Positions 47,724 to 55,554 of a stretch of DNA of 64,000 nt are shown here, piece by piece (positions within the stretch are counted from its first letter, which is position 1; each line of letters begins with the position of its first letter). Below the pieces are notes generated by a model. It was not told where the DNA came from, made no database searches, and saw only the letters and a program-made list of their open reading frames with translations. The position numbers and the translations under genes were made by a program. Source of the DNA: Abyssibacter profundi (GTDB lineage: Bacteria > Pseudomonadota > Gammaproteobacteria > Nevskiales > OUC007); the NCBI RefSeq assembly GCF_003151135.1, contig NZ_QEQK01000003.1, forward strand, positions 62,001 to 126,000, read 5' to 3'.

Positions 47724-47738
47724 TTTACCTTTCTTTAC
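47724..47738 (-). promoter_or_regulatory. CpxR box between cpxR and cpxP
   Basis: The minus strand reads GTAAAGAAAGGTAAA, an exact match to the CpxR consensus GTAAA-N5-GTAAA. It lies 41 bases upstream of cpxR and 69 bases upstream of the cpxP-like gene, so it could serve autoregulation of cpxRA and activation of cpxP. Confidence 0.85.
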
Positions 47739-47807
47739 CTCATCGCAACGCAACTTGACGTGGGCAATCGGTACAAATGTGTCGTCAATCACCCCAGGAG
47801 TACGAAG

Positions 47808-48287
47808 ATGAAACGACTAATCACCGCTTTGCTGATTGCAGCCACGGGTTGGGTCGCCATGGCCGGCCCCGCGATGGCTCGCCCCGACCATGACAATCGC
47901 CGACACGGCCCGCATGAGGGGCCGGGACACATGATGCGGATGTTCAAGGGTCTGGATTTGAGCGATGCGCAGCGGTCCCAGATCGAGGGCATTCTCCAGG
48001 CCAACAAAGCGGATGGCCAGGCCTTGCGTCAGCGCTCCAAGACACTGCGCGAGCAGATGTCCGAACTCGACCCGATGGCTTCGGACTACAGCACCGAGAC
48101 CCAGATGCTGGCGAACCAGGCGGCGGAACTGAAACGCGAGCAGGTATTGCATCGCAGCGAGTTACGCCGACAGATCGCCGCGGTGCTGACTCCCGAGCAA
48201 CGGGCTGAGCTCGAGGCCAAGATGGAGGCCAAGCAGGAACGGTTCCGCGAACGTGCGGAACGCTGGGCATCCAAACCGGACGCCTAG
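47808..48287 (+). CDS. cpxP: Spy/CpxP-family periplasmic chaperone-like protein
   Basis: 159 residues. A signal peptide (ITALLIAATGWVAMAGPAMA) is followed by a histidine-rich stretch, then the Spy/CpxP pattern with the two LTxxQ-type motifs (LDLSDAQRSQIEGI and AVLTPEQRAELEAK) in a long helical protein. These proteins act as periplasmic chaperones and damp CpxA signalling. CAGGAG precedes the ATG by 7 bases. It is divergent from cpxR with a CpxR box between them. Confidence 0.88.
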   Translation: MKRLITALLIAATGWVAMAGPAMARPDHDNRRHGPHEGPGHMMRMFKGLDLSDAQRSQIEGILQANKADGQALRQRSKTLREQMSELDPMASDYSTETQMLANQAAELKREQVLHRSELRRQIAAVLTPEQRAELEAKMEAKQERFRERAERWASKPDA

Positions 48288-48313
48288 GCCCGGCGTTGGT
48301 CGCCAGGCGGCAC

Positions 48314-48350
48314 GTGGTGGCCGATGCGCAGTGCAGGCATCGGCCACCAC
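48314..48350 (+). terminator. Hairpin terminator after cpxP
   Basis: GTGGTGGCCGATGC (48314-48327) pairs perfectly with GCATCGGCCACCAC (48337-48350) around a nine-base loop. It lies 27 bases after the cpxP stop. There is no T tract, so it may be a Rho-assisted or 3'-end stabilising hairpin. Confidence 0.5.
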
Positions 48351-48393
48351 CCGTTGACCATCCGGCAGGTGAGGTGGATCGCGCGATACACTA

Positions 48394-48417
48394 GGGACGC
48401 CCTGATTGATTCCCGCC
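48394..48417 (+). repeat. Solo end of the hairpin element (remnant F)
   Basis: These 24 bases match the terminal arm of copy A at 21 of 24 positions and are preceded by CTA as in full copies. No second arm follows, so it is a relic. It lies just upstream of the membrane protein gene at 48443. Confidence 0.6.
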
Positions 48418-48442
48418 GTTGCACGAAAGGCCGCCCATTCGC

Positions 48443-48838
48443 ATGACCCTGTCCCACCTGCATTGGTTTGTCGAAGTCGTGCTGGCCTCCGCATTGGCGG
48501 TTGCGCTCTGGAAGCTACGGCAACAGCGCACCCAGCCCCGGACCGCGGGCGAAAGAGATCCGGAAGCCGGATCTGACACCTACATCGCCATCCGTATTCT
48601 CAACCCCATGGAATTGGCGCGGCGGCAATCCTGGCTGGCCGGAACGCTGGCCGGTATCTCCCCCAATTTTGTACGGCGGCTGGTTCACACCCGCACGGTG
48701 CAGATTCTCAAGGATCAGCTGCTGGACTACGGTGTGCAGGCCGATGTGCGCCTGGAGCGAGGCCGGCCGGCACCGGGTTTGCCGCTTAAGGACATGCGAC
48801 CCCCTGGCGTCAGCAGAGGCCCGGACGAGCCGTCATGA
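48443..48838 (+). CDS. Small membrane-anchored protein of unknown function
   Basis: 131 residues. One N-terminal membrane helix (LHWFVEVVLASALAVALW) is followed by a basic linker and a soluble domain with YIAIRILNPMELARRQSWLA and GISPNFVRRLVHTRTVQIL, ending in a charged tail. No family is certain. The ATG at 48443 is chosen; a TTG at 48419 would extend back close to the element remnant. Its 3' end overlaps the convergent DUF423 gene by six bases. Confidence 0.6.
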   Translation: MTLSHLHWFVEVVLASALAVALWKLRQQRTQPRTAGERDPEAGSDTYIAIRILNPMELARRQSWLAGTLAGISPNFVRRLVHTRTVQILKDQLLDYGVQADVRLERGRPAPGLPLKDMRPPGVSRGPDEPS

Positions 48839-49204
48839 CAGTCGTGTCGAGGCCACCAGCAAGCAAATCCAGCCGCCGAGCAGCAGCACCCCGCCAACGG
48901 GCGTGATGGCCCCCAGTCCGCGCACACCGGATAGCGCCAGCGCGTAGAGACTGCCCGAAAACAGCAGCACGCCCAGTGCAAACAGGCTGCCGGCGGCCGT
49001 TAGCCAGGCCGAACTACCGCGTAGCACCAGGATCCCGACAGCCAGTAGGGCCAGGGCGTGCCAGAACTGGTAGTTCACCGCCGTTTCCCAGACCCGCAGC
49101 ATGTCGGATGACAGCCGCGCTCTCAGCGCATGGGCGCCAAACGCGCCAAACGCCACGCCGAGAAAACCAAAGAGAGCGGCCAGCGCCAGCCAGGGGTTAG
49201 GCAT
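48833..49204 (-). CDS. DUF423 membrane protein
   Basis: 123 residues, four hydrophobic helices. LAALFGFLGVAFGAFGAHAL, WETAVNYQFWHALALLAVG and LFSGSLYALALSGVRGLGAI then TPVGG are DUF423 (YgdD-like) hallmarks. Function unknown; inner membrane. Confidence 0.92.
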   Translation of the reverse strand: MPNPWLALAALFGFLGVAFGAFGAHALRARLSSDMLRVWETAVNYQFWHALALLAVGILVLRGSSAWLTAAGSLFALGVLLFSGSLYALALSGVRGLGAITPVGGVLLLGGWICLLVASTRLS

Positions 49205-49234
49205 GTCGGAATGTCCTGCGAAAAGGGGCCGCTA

Positions 49235-49572
49235 GGGAAACACTAATCTACTCGCGCCGCCAAGTTGCTGCCTGCAAACAGGCCAGGCAAGGCGCGAGGA
49301 ATGAAGTTTGGTCATTCCAAATGAACAACGAGCAACGCAGTCTGGCCTGTTTGCAGGCGCAATCCAGACGGAACGGGCCGGTTTTCCCGCGATCCTGCGT
49401 TGCGAAGCGCGTCCATGCGCTTCGCCCTTCGGGCCGGCCTACGGCCGTCCGAATGCGTTCCGTACGCATTCGTGTCGTTCGCTGACTTGGAATGACCAAG
49501 CGGCACTCACTCCGCCTGGGCTCGCGGGAAAACCGGCTCCGTCTTGGTGGTGCGAATAGATCAGTGTTTCCC
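49235..49572 (-). mobile_element. Non-coding multi-hairpin element, copy C (338 bp)
   Basis: This is copy D (61709-62046) in the opposite orientation, with the same length and order of internal hairpins. Its ends begin GGGAAACACT, where most copies have GGGAAGCACT, and the change is mirrored in the opposite arm (AGTGTTTCCC). Flanks are CTA on the left and TGGTGTAG on the right, the right flank being shared with copy B. It fills the 403-base gap between DUF423 and the beta-barrel gene. Short frames inside are not coding. Confidence 0.85.
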
Positions 49573-49607
49573 TGGTGTAGGGAATCTGGCCGGGCGTCCC
49601 CAGCTGG

Positions 49608-50480
49608 CTACAGCGTGTAGAGCAGATTCAGCATCCACTGGGTGCGCGAGTAGCCCGTGCTGCCGCGGCGGAGCATGACGTGATGTGCGGCGGCATCGAT
49701 GACCAGTTGCCGCGAAATCTGCCGATTCAGGCCCAGCAGCAATCCGCCGCCCGTGCCGTCGCGGCGATAGGCGGGCTCGCCGGCGGGGTCGAAGGCTCGA
49801 TCGACCGTTTGACCTGACTGGATGCTGCCCCCAGTCACGGTGGTCGTGAAGCGCCCGTTCAAGGCATCCAGGCGACCGTAGACAATCTGGGCAGCGGAGG
49901 GCTGCCAGTCGATTTGCAGGGACAGGCGATGCAGTCGCGTGTCAAACGCTTTGCTCTGGGTTTGCCGCCAGCGAGAGGCCAGCTGCCACGCACCGCGAAG
50001 CCGCGTGGTGAACTGTCTTTGCGCCCCCGCATGCAGCTGCAGATGCCAGCCGTCGCGCCGGGTGTCGGCCGACCATCGCCCGCCGCCCCGCAGTCCGGCC
50101 GACCAGCGTGGGGCGCCAAAAGCGGCCGAGTGTTGCCAGTGGCTCTCGACCCCGATGACGGGCTCCACGCGAGAAAGTCGCGGATAGTGCAGGGCCTGAA
50201 CCGCCTGCAGCCCCATGCGGGCGTTCAACCGCAGTTGTGACCCGCGGGCGAGCAGGCGTTGACCGGTCAGGCGCTGGCTGACTTCCAGCGAATCACGCGA
50301 TCGCAGGCCGTCTGCAGCCAGCCCGGCATTGCTGTCCAGCCGGATACCGTGATCTCCCTGCCACTGCCAGGTCACGGCCGAGGCCATCCCGGGCAGGGCC
50401 AAATTCAGTGCAATCCCCAGCAGGGCTGATAGTGCGCCCGGCCGGGCACAGGGCCACGGCCGGGACGGGGTGCGGGCCAT
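49608..50480 (-). CDS. Predicted outer-membrane beta-barrel protein
   Basis: 290 residues. A signal peptide (ALSALLGIALNLALPGMASA) leads into alternating polar/hydrophobic strands (WQWQGDHGIRLDSNAGL, RLHRLSLQIDWQPSAAQIVY, QWMLNLLYTL), with no cysteines and an aromatic-containing C-terminal strand, all typical of outer-membrane barrels. No family recognised. It starts two bases after the permease stop, so the two share a message. Confidence 0.6.
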   Translation of the reverse strand: MARTPSRPWPCARPGALSALLGIALNLALPGMASAVTWQWQGDHGIRLDSNAGLAADGLRSRDSLEVSQRLTGQRLLARGSQLRLNARMGLQAVQALHYPRLSRVEPVIGVESHWQHSAAFGAPRWSAGLRGGGRWSADTRRDGWHLQLHAGAQRQFTTRLRGAWQLASRWRQTQSKAFDTRLHRLSLQIDWQPSAAQIVYGRLDALNGRFTTTVTGGSIQSGQTVDRAFDPAGEPAYRRDGTGGGLLLGLNRQISRQLVIDAAAHHVMLRRGSTGYSRTQWMLNLLYTL

Positions 50481-50482
50481 GG

Positions 50483-51832
50483 TCAGGGTGCTTGCGGTTC
50501 TCGCCGTGACCAACCACTGATGGCCAGCGTGGCCACGATGCCGATCAGCAGTCCAATCCACGGCGCGAACAATGCGATGGCCATGCCGATGAGCAGGACG
50601 GTGCCGCGCTCAGCCGGCTCCCGGGGGATGGCCATGGCGACATAAGCGCAGGCGAAACCCGTGAGGATGAGCGTTAATGACAAGGCAATGCCCATCAGCG
50701 GCTTCAGTCCGGTGAGCAGCGGCAGCAGCAGGAAGATGATGGGCAGACCCATCAAATAGTACGAGGCAATCCCGCTGTGCAGGCTGTCCATGCCCGCACG
50801 GCCCTGTCGCCAGCGCTGGACGATGATGACATGCACACCTGTCCACATCGCGCCCTGCGTCGGGAAGAACGGCGCGGCCACGCCCATGATGGCGTTGCGG
50901 ATACCCACAGAGAGATGCGAGCGGGTGGGGTTGATGTCCACATGCTCGTCGGGTCGATCGCTGGCGGCTTCGCGAATCACCTCGTTGCCGGTCACCAGAT
51001 CGCCGAACAGCATGATGTAGGTCATCAGCGCCAGTGGCATGACCTGGATGAACATCTCGACACTGGGCCAGCCAATGGCAAACGGCGAGACCTTCGCCCA
51101 CAGGTCTGCAAAGGGCGGAATCAGGATGCCCCACTGGATGTCGTAGTCCACTTCGCCAACCAGCGGTCCGACGATGGCCGCGGCCAGAAAACCGGGTAAC
51201 AGCCCCAACGCGCCGATCAAGGCCAGCCAGCGGTGCCGCTCCTTCAACGCCTGCAGCGGCAGCGAAAAGGTGATGATCAGGCACAGCGCGCAGGCCACCG
51301 TGGTCGCAATGGGCTGCACATGCAGAAATCGCTCGGCGTCGTCGATGAACACCCGCTTGAACGCCGCGATGGCGGCGCCGAGGATGATGCCGGCCTTGAG
51401 CGTGTCCGGCAGCCACAGCATGAACCGCTTGCCGAGGCCGGTGATGCCGAGAATAAGTACCAGGGCCGCGAAATCCAGTGACATGGCGGTCATGGCCTGC
51501 CAGCGTTCGACCGGGTCGCTCATTTCGCCGATGACCACCGCAAGCACTAGCGGCAGGGCGGGCGTGACCCAGCCGGGGGCATAGGGCTCGCCAAAGATGA
51601 TCGATGCCGACGAGATCAGAAAGGCATGGATGAGCGAGCAGGCGACGGCTTCTTCGAAGGTCAGGCCAAAGACGCCTGTCATCAACGGAACGAGCGCCAG
51701 TCCGGTCGCCGCCGAGACGAATAGGCCTTGCAGGAATTCCTGCCAGTACAAGCGCGTGTGCAGAAACGGCACACGCAGAGTAAACAGGCCCCAGCGCCAG
51801 CCCGCCTGTTCGCGGGCACGGGTGTTGTTCAT
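50483..51832 (-). CDS. Multi-pass permease, NCS2/SulP-like
   Basis: 449 residues with about 11-13 membrane helices. The pattern (LYWQEFLQGLFVSAATGLAL, PYAPGWVTPALPLVLAVVIG, LILGITGLGKRFMLWLPDTL, KAGIILGAAIAAFKRVF) resembles the UraA/SulP fold families, but I cannot fix a substrate. The ATG at 51832 follows GGGGAG closely. It is transcribed with a predicted outer-membrane barrel and is divergent from a FecR-like protein. Confidence 0.6.
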   Translation of the reverse strand: MNNTRAREQAGWRWGLFTLRVPFLHTRLYWQEFLQGLFVSAATGLALVPLMTGVFGLTFEEAVACSLIHAFLISSASIIFGEPYAPGWVTPALPLVLAVVIGEMSDPVERWQAMTAMSLDFAALVLILGITGLGKRFMLWLPDTLKAGIILGAAIAAFKRVFIDDAERFLHVQPIATTVACALCLIITFSLPLQALKERHRWLALIGALGLLPGFLAAAIVGPLVGEVDYDIQWGILIPPFADLWAKVSPFAIGWPSVEMFIQVMPLALMTYIMLFGDLVTGNEVIREAASDRPDEHVDINPTRSHLSVGIRNAIMGVAAPFFPTQGAMWTGVHVIIVQRWRQGRAGMDSLHSGIASYYLMGLPIIFLLLPLLTGLKPLMGIALSLTLILTGFACAYVAMAIPREPAERGTVLLIGMAIALFAPWIGLLIGIVATLAISGWSRREPQAP

Positions 51833-51963
51833 GGTCTCCCCTTTTTGTGATGGTTGTCCCCCGGTCGCCCGCAGCATAACCAGCTTGTCTCTGCCAGACC
51901 ATCGTCCTGCGCGTGCGGTCCTGCTACCGTCAAGATCGGCTGATCGCATTCAGAGAGGCGGCA

Positions 51964-52671
51964 ATGGTGGACGACCCGCGCAGACGCTGGCTGATCCGGG
52001 CGCTGGCGGGCGGTTGGCTGGGTGCGGCATGGCCGCGCGTGCTGCAGGCTGCGCCGTTTGGCCAAGTGCCAGCACCCCTGGGCCCAGAGCAGTCCGTGTT
52101 CCGCGTGGTGGGCGATGTTCGCGTCAATGGCGAGCCTGCCGACCGGCAGACCCGCATCGGCATGGACGATCACATCGAAACCGGCGAGCGCGGTGAACTC
52201 GTCGCCGTCGTGGGTTCGGATGCGTTGCTGATTCGTCGCCAGTCCAGCGTGCAACTCGGGCTGGGGCAGGCCAAGCAAGCGCTACGTTTGATCACCGGCG
52301 CGATGCTCTCGGTGTTCGGGCGCCGGACACGGCAATCACTGACCATCCACACGCCCATCGCCACTATCGGGGTGCGCGGCACGGGTGTTTACGCCACATC
52401 TGAGCCGGATCGTTCCTACCTATGCACCTGCTACGGCCGCACCGAACTGGCGGCGCGGGGCGAGCCCGGTGCTGTGGAGCAGATCACGGCCACCCATCAC
52501 GATGCACCCCGCTATGTGCTGGCCCAGCCTCGCGAGGGGCGCTGGATTGTGCCGGCGCCATTCATCGATCACAGCGATCTCGAGCTGCGCATGCTGGAGG
52601 CGCTGGTGGGCCGAGAGGTGCCGTTCACCATCACGGATGACCCCTACCTACGCCCTCGGCGCGACTATTGA
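51964..52671 (+). CDS. Tat-exported FecR-domain protein
   Basis: 235 residues. An N-terminal RRRWLIRALAGGWLGAA is a twin-arginine-like signal. The FecR-type jelly roll follows: GDVRVNGEPADRQTRIGMDD, HIETGERGELVAVVGSDALL and TIHTPIATIGVRGTGVYA. Such domains act in the periplasm in signal transduction or polymer binding. It is divergent from the permease/barrel pair, which it may serve. The last base of its TGA stop (52671) is the first base of element remnant E. Confidence 0.75.
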   Translation: MVDDPRRRWLIRALAGGWLGAAWPRVLQAAPFGQVPAPLGPEQSVFRVVGDVRVNGEPADRQTRIGMDDHIETGERGELVAVVGSDALLIRRQSSVQLGLGQAKQALRLITGAMLSVFGRRTRQSLTIHTPIATIGVRGTGVYATSEPDRSYLCTCYGRTELAARGEPGAVEQITATHHDAPRYVLAQPREGRWIVPAPFIDHSDLELRMLEALVGREVPFTITDDPYLRPRRDY

Positions 52672-52750
52672 GGAAGCATGGATTGATTCGCAGCGCCAAG
52701 TTGCTGCCTGAAAAGAGGCCAGACTGCGGGGCTCGTCGTTCATTCGGAAC
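52671..52750 (-). repeat. Degenerate, recombined remnant of the hairpin element (remnant E)
   Basis: The first 35 bases resemble the element end (AGGAAGCATGGATTGATTCG, then GCGCCAAGTTGCTGCCTG). The sequence then jumps to an internal part of the element (GGCCAGACTGCG, then CTCGTCGTTCATTCGGAA). The jump is at the 17-bp inverted motif that occurs twice inside full copies, suggesting recombination between them. Confidence 0.6.
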
Positions 52751-52762
52751 GAGGCCAGGGAT

Positions 52763-53239
52763 TCAGGCCGCCACTTCAGCCGGGGCCTGATCCGTGCGAT
52801 CCACCACCCCGTCTGTCATCCAGCAACCGGGACAGTCAGCGGAGTCTGATTCGGCCAACACAAAGAGGTAGAGTCGGACCGCGCCCTCCTTGGGGTAGAC
52901 CCGGACCGGGAAGACCAGCCGGCCATCGGTCGCAACGGGAGGACCGACCTCGGCCCGTCGGTGATCGAGCAGCGGTGCGTAGCCCGTTTTCACCATCGCC
53001 GCAAAGCGGGGCAACGGACCGGTCTGCGCGCGATTGCCCGGCGAGGCAAATGCAAAGGCGGTGGCAATGCCGCTGTCGGGCGTGGGCTCATCATTGGATT
53101 GCAGGGCCCGGAGAACCGTTTCGACCACCGCTCGCGGCGCGAGGTCGGCATGCGGCTTCGCCGGGTCGTCGAGTGACCGGGAGCAGCCCAGGCACAGCCC
53201 GGCACCGAGCATGAGCAGAACCGCTAGACGCAGCGACAT
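52763..53239 (-). CDS. DUF4864-like lipoprotein
   Basis: 158 residues. A lipoprotein signal ends in LCLGC. The mature part has VVETVLRALQSNDEPTPDSG, then AFAFASPGNRAQTGPLPRFA and YAPLLDHRRAEVG, the pattern of DUF4864. Function unknown. The ATG at 53239 is used; the longer frame starts with TTG. Confidence 0.7.
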   Translation of the reverse strand: MSLRLAVLLMLGAGLCLGCSRSLDDPAKPHADLAPRAVVETVLRALQSNDEPTPDSGIATAFAFASPGNRAQTGPLPRFAAMVKTGYAPLLDHRRAEVGPPVATDGRLVFPVRVYPKEGAVRLYLFVLAESDSADCPGCWMTDGVVDRTDQAPAEVAA

Positions 53240-53460
53240 GGCAAGACTCGTCAAGAACAGGGCCTCAGTATGCGTGCACCGGCCTCGGCAAGCCGCCGCC
53301 GTTCAGGATGCAACCAACCAGGGCGCTGGCGCATCTGACAGATGACCGGCGGGTCTGGCGGCTACCGCCGGGCGCTCGAGAGGCATAGACTGGCCAAGCG
53401 GTCGCATCGAACGGTGCCAGCAGAGCGCCACGGGCCGCAAACAGAGCAAGGAGGAGAACA

Positions 53461-54267
53461 ATGACGCGATGGATGCTGCCGGCACTGGCCGGAATCAGCT
53501 TGCTGGTGGGCTGTCAGCCGGCCAGCACCGAATCCGCTGCCACCTCGCCCGAGGCGGCTTCACCCGATTGTCTGTTGACGGTGGGCTGGGATCCCTGGGA
53601 GCCGTACAGCTACGAGAGCCTGGAAGGGCGGATTACCGGGTTGGACGTGGATCTTGTCCGTCAGATGAGCGACGCCGCGGACTGCGAAGTGCGGTTCCAC
53701 AAGGGCAACTGGGTGGCGTTGCTGGACGAATTGCGTGCGGGGCAGATCGACGTGCTCATGGCCGCGACACCCACCACGGACCGCCGCAGCTTTGCGCATT
53801 TCTCCGAACCGTATCGCGACGAGTCCTTCGCCCTGTTTGCACCGCAGGACCAGGTACAGATGTACCAGGGGGCGTCGCTGGAATCGCTACTTGCCGACGG
53901 CAAGCGTATCGGGATTACAGACGGCTACTACTACGGCGATGGTGTTCAGGCGTTGCTGTCCGATCCGCAGTTCGACGCCCAGATCGTCGCGGCGCCTGTA
54001 CCCGAGGCGAATTATCGCCATTTGGAGGAGGGCACCGTGGATGTGGTCATCGGCGACCCCTACGTGGCCAGTGCCGTGCTGCGCCGGACCGGGCTGGGTG
54101 CGTCAATCGAGCAGTTGCGTGGGCATGTGCATTCCGGCGCGGTCACATTCATGTTTTCGCGCGAGAGCGTGAGTGAAGCGCAAGTGGCGGCCATGAATGC
54201 CGCGCTGGATCGCCTGGAGTCAGCCGGGCACATCGCGGGCACGTTGGATCGTTATCGCGGTAGCTAA
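53461..54267 (+). CDS. Extracellular solute-binding lipoprotein (SBP family 3)
   Basis: 268 residues. Lipobox LLVGC (cysteine at residue 18), then a family 3 binding fold: LTVGWDPWEPYSYESLEGRI, TGLDVDLVRQMSDAADCEVR, LLDELRAGQIDVLMAATPTT and FSEPYRDESFALF. It would bind amino acids or related polar ligands, but no permease or ATPase gene adjoins it. AAGGAGGA lies just before the ATG. Confidence 0.88.
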   Translation: MTRWMLPALAGISLLVGCQPASTESAATSPEAASPDCLLTVGWDPWEPYSYESLEGRITGLDVDLVRQMSDAADCEVRFHKGNWVALLDELRAGQIDVLMAATPTTDRRSFAHFSEPYRDESFALFAPQDQVQMYQGASLESLLADGKRIGITDGYYYGDGVQALLSDPQFDAQIVAAPVPEANYRHLEEGTVDVVIGDPYVASAVLRRTGLGASIEQLRGHVHSGAVTFMFSRESVSEAQVAAMNAALDRLESAGHIAGTLDRYRGS

Positions 54268-54272
54268 CACGA

Positions 54273-54312
54273 CCGCTCCCACCGTCACGGTCGTCCGTGA
54301 CGGTGGGAGCGG
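54273..54312. terminator. 18-bp perfect hairpin between convergent genes
   Basis: The arms 54273-54290 (CCGCTCCCACCGTCACGG) and 54295-54312 are perfect inverted repeats around TCGT. It sits between the stops of the solute-binding gene and the membrane protein gene and could end both transcripts. It lacks a T tract. Confidence 0.65.
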
Positions 54313-54320
54313 CGGCGCTG

Positions 54321-54737
54321 CTAGCTGCGCGCCGATGCCAGGCGCATGAACAAGCCCAGGCCGATGCCCCAGGCCGCGTTGAGAATGAGCGCACCCACGA
54401 TGACCTGGGGGTTCCAGCCGCCAGCGACGCCCAGGCCCTTGATTGGAAAGACAATGAACAGCGCAACCGCGCTAGGCAGCAGCGCGCCGAATAGGGCTGC
54501 GCGGAGCCAATAGGCACTGCCCGTGGCATGGCGGATCAACAGCCAGATCGGCAGGCCCCAGACCCCACCCCAAAACGCCAGCGAGATCACGGCCGGGATG
54601 CCCAGCGGAGCCGTTGCGGCCATGTTGAATGGCGGGGCGGGCAGATCTGCCCCGACCAGATAAAACAGGGCGTAGACGCCTTGATGAAAGATTAGCGTTG
54701 CCAGAAATCCGCCAATAAACGCTTTGCCATAGGCCAT
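54321..54737 (-). CDS. Membrane protein of unknown function
   Basis: 138 residues, about four hydrophobic helices (AFIGGFLATLIFHQGVYALF, GIPAVISLAFWGGVWGLPIW, ALLPSAVALFIVFPIKGLGV, ILNAAWGIGLGLFMRLA). It has the look of small uncharacterised inner-membrane proteins of gammaproteobacteria. GGGGAG precedes the ATG. Confidence 0.7.
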   Translation of the reverse strand: MAYGKAFIGGFLATLIFHQGVYALFYLVGADLPAPPFNMAATAPLGIPAVISLAFWGGVWGLPIWLLIRHATGSAYWLRAALFGALLPSAVALFIVFPIKGLGVAGGWNPQVIVGALILNAAWGIGLGLFMRLASARS

Positions 54738-54866
54738 GTTCGTCTCCCCAAGAGTTCATGAGCGATTCGGTCGCCCAACGGACCGCCGAACCTGTTCGTC
54801 GCGCACTGCGCGCGTTGTGGCGATAATATACGCGGCCGTACTTCAGCGCCCGCGGTGGCCAGCACC

Positions 54867-55487
54867 ATGAGTTTGTTCGCCCGATCCAGCCTGACCGTCT
54901 CGCCCAAAGAGGTGCCAGACCCGGTTTATGACCCGACGCCGGACAGCCATTCGGCACTGGCGGTGCTGGCCGGCGGCTGCTTCTGGTGTGTCGAGGCCGT
55001 GTATCGCGAGCTCGCCGGCGTCACCGAGGTGGTGTCCGGTTATTCGGGGGGAACGGCCGAGACGGCGGACTACAAAACGGTTTGCACCGGCCAAACCGAA
55101 CACGCCGAGGTGGTTCAGATCGCCTACGATCCAACACAGACCAGTTACGGACAGATCCTGAAAATTTTCTTCGCGGTGGCCCATGATCCAACCCAGTTGA
55201 ATCGACAGGGCAACGATATGGGGACCCAGTACCGCTCGGCGATCTTCTATGCTGATGCGCTACAGCAGGAGGTGGCGGAACGCTACATCCAACAGCTGGA
55301 GCAGGCCGGCGTCTTCAGTCGCAAGATCGTCACCCGTTTGGAGCCGTTGGAGCAGTTTTTCGAGGCCGAGGCCTACCATCAGAATTACGCAGCGCTTAAT
55401 CCCGGGCAGGGCTACATCCAGGCTGCGGCCCTGCCCAAGGTGGACAAGCTGCGTGCTTATTTCGGGGATCGCCTGCGCGAATCCTGA
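54867..55487 (+). CDS. msrA: Peptide methionine sulfoxide reductase A
   Basis: 206 residues. The catalytic cysteine lies in AGGCFWCVEAVYRELAGV, followed by SGYSGG, GQTEHAEVVQIAYDP and the late YHQNYAALNPGQGYI. It repairs methionine-(S)-sulfoxide. The N-terminal extension before the core (about 33 residues) is longer than the minimal enzyme, as in the E. coli MsrA type. It lies 67 bases before the acyl-CoA dehydrogenase gene. Confidence 0.95.
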   Translation: MSLFARSSLTVSPKEVPDPVYDPTPDSHSALAVLAGGCFWCVEAVYRELAGVTEVVSGYSGGTAETADYKTVCTGQTEHAEVVQIAYDPTQTSYGQILKIFFAVAHDPTQLNRQGNDMGTQYRSAIFYADALQQEVAERYIQQLEQAGVFSRKIVTRLEPLEQFFEAEAYHQNYAALNPGQGYIQAAALPKVDKLRAYFGDRLRES

Positions 55488-55554
55488 CATTGCTGTCCCC
55501 GCAGCAGCGGGGCAATCCGGAATTCACAACTAGACCTTCTAAGGAGTCCAGATC

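Noticed and set aside
50610-51902. 430-codon minus-strand frame overlapping the permease in another frame
   Set aside because: The permease frame gives clean membrane helices; this one gives an arginine/histidine-rich low-complexity product.
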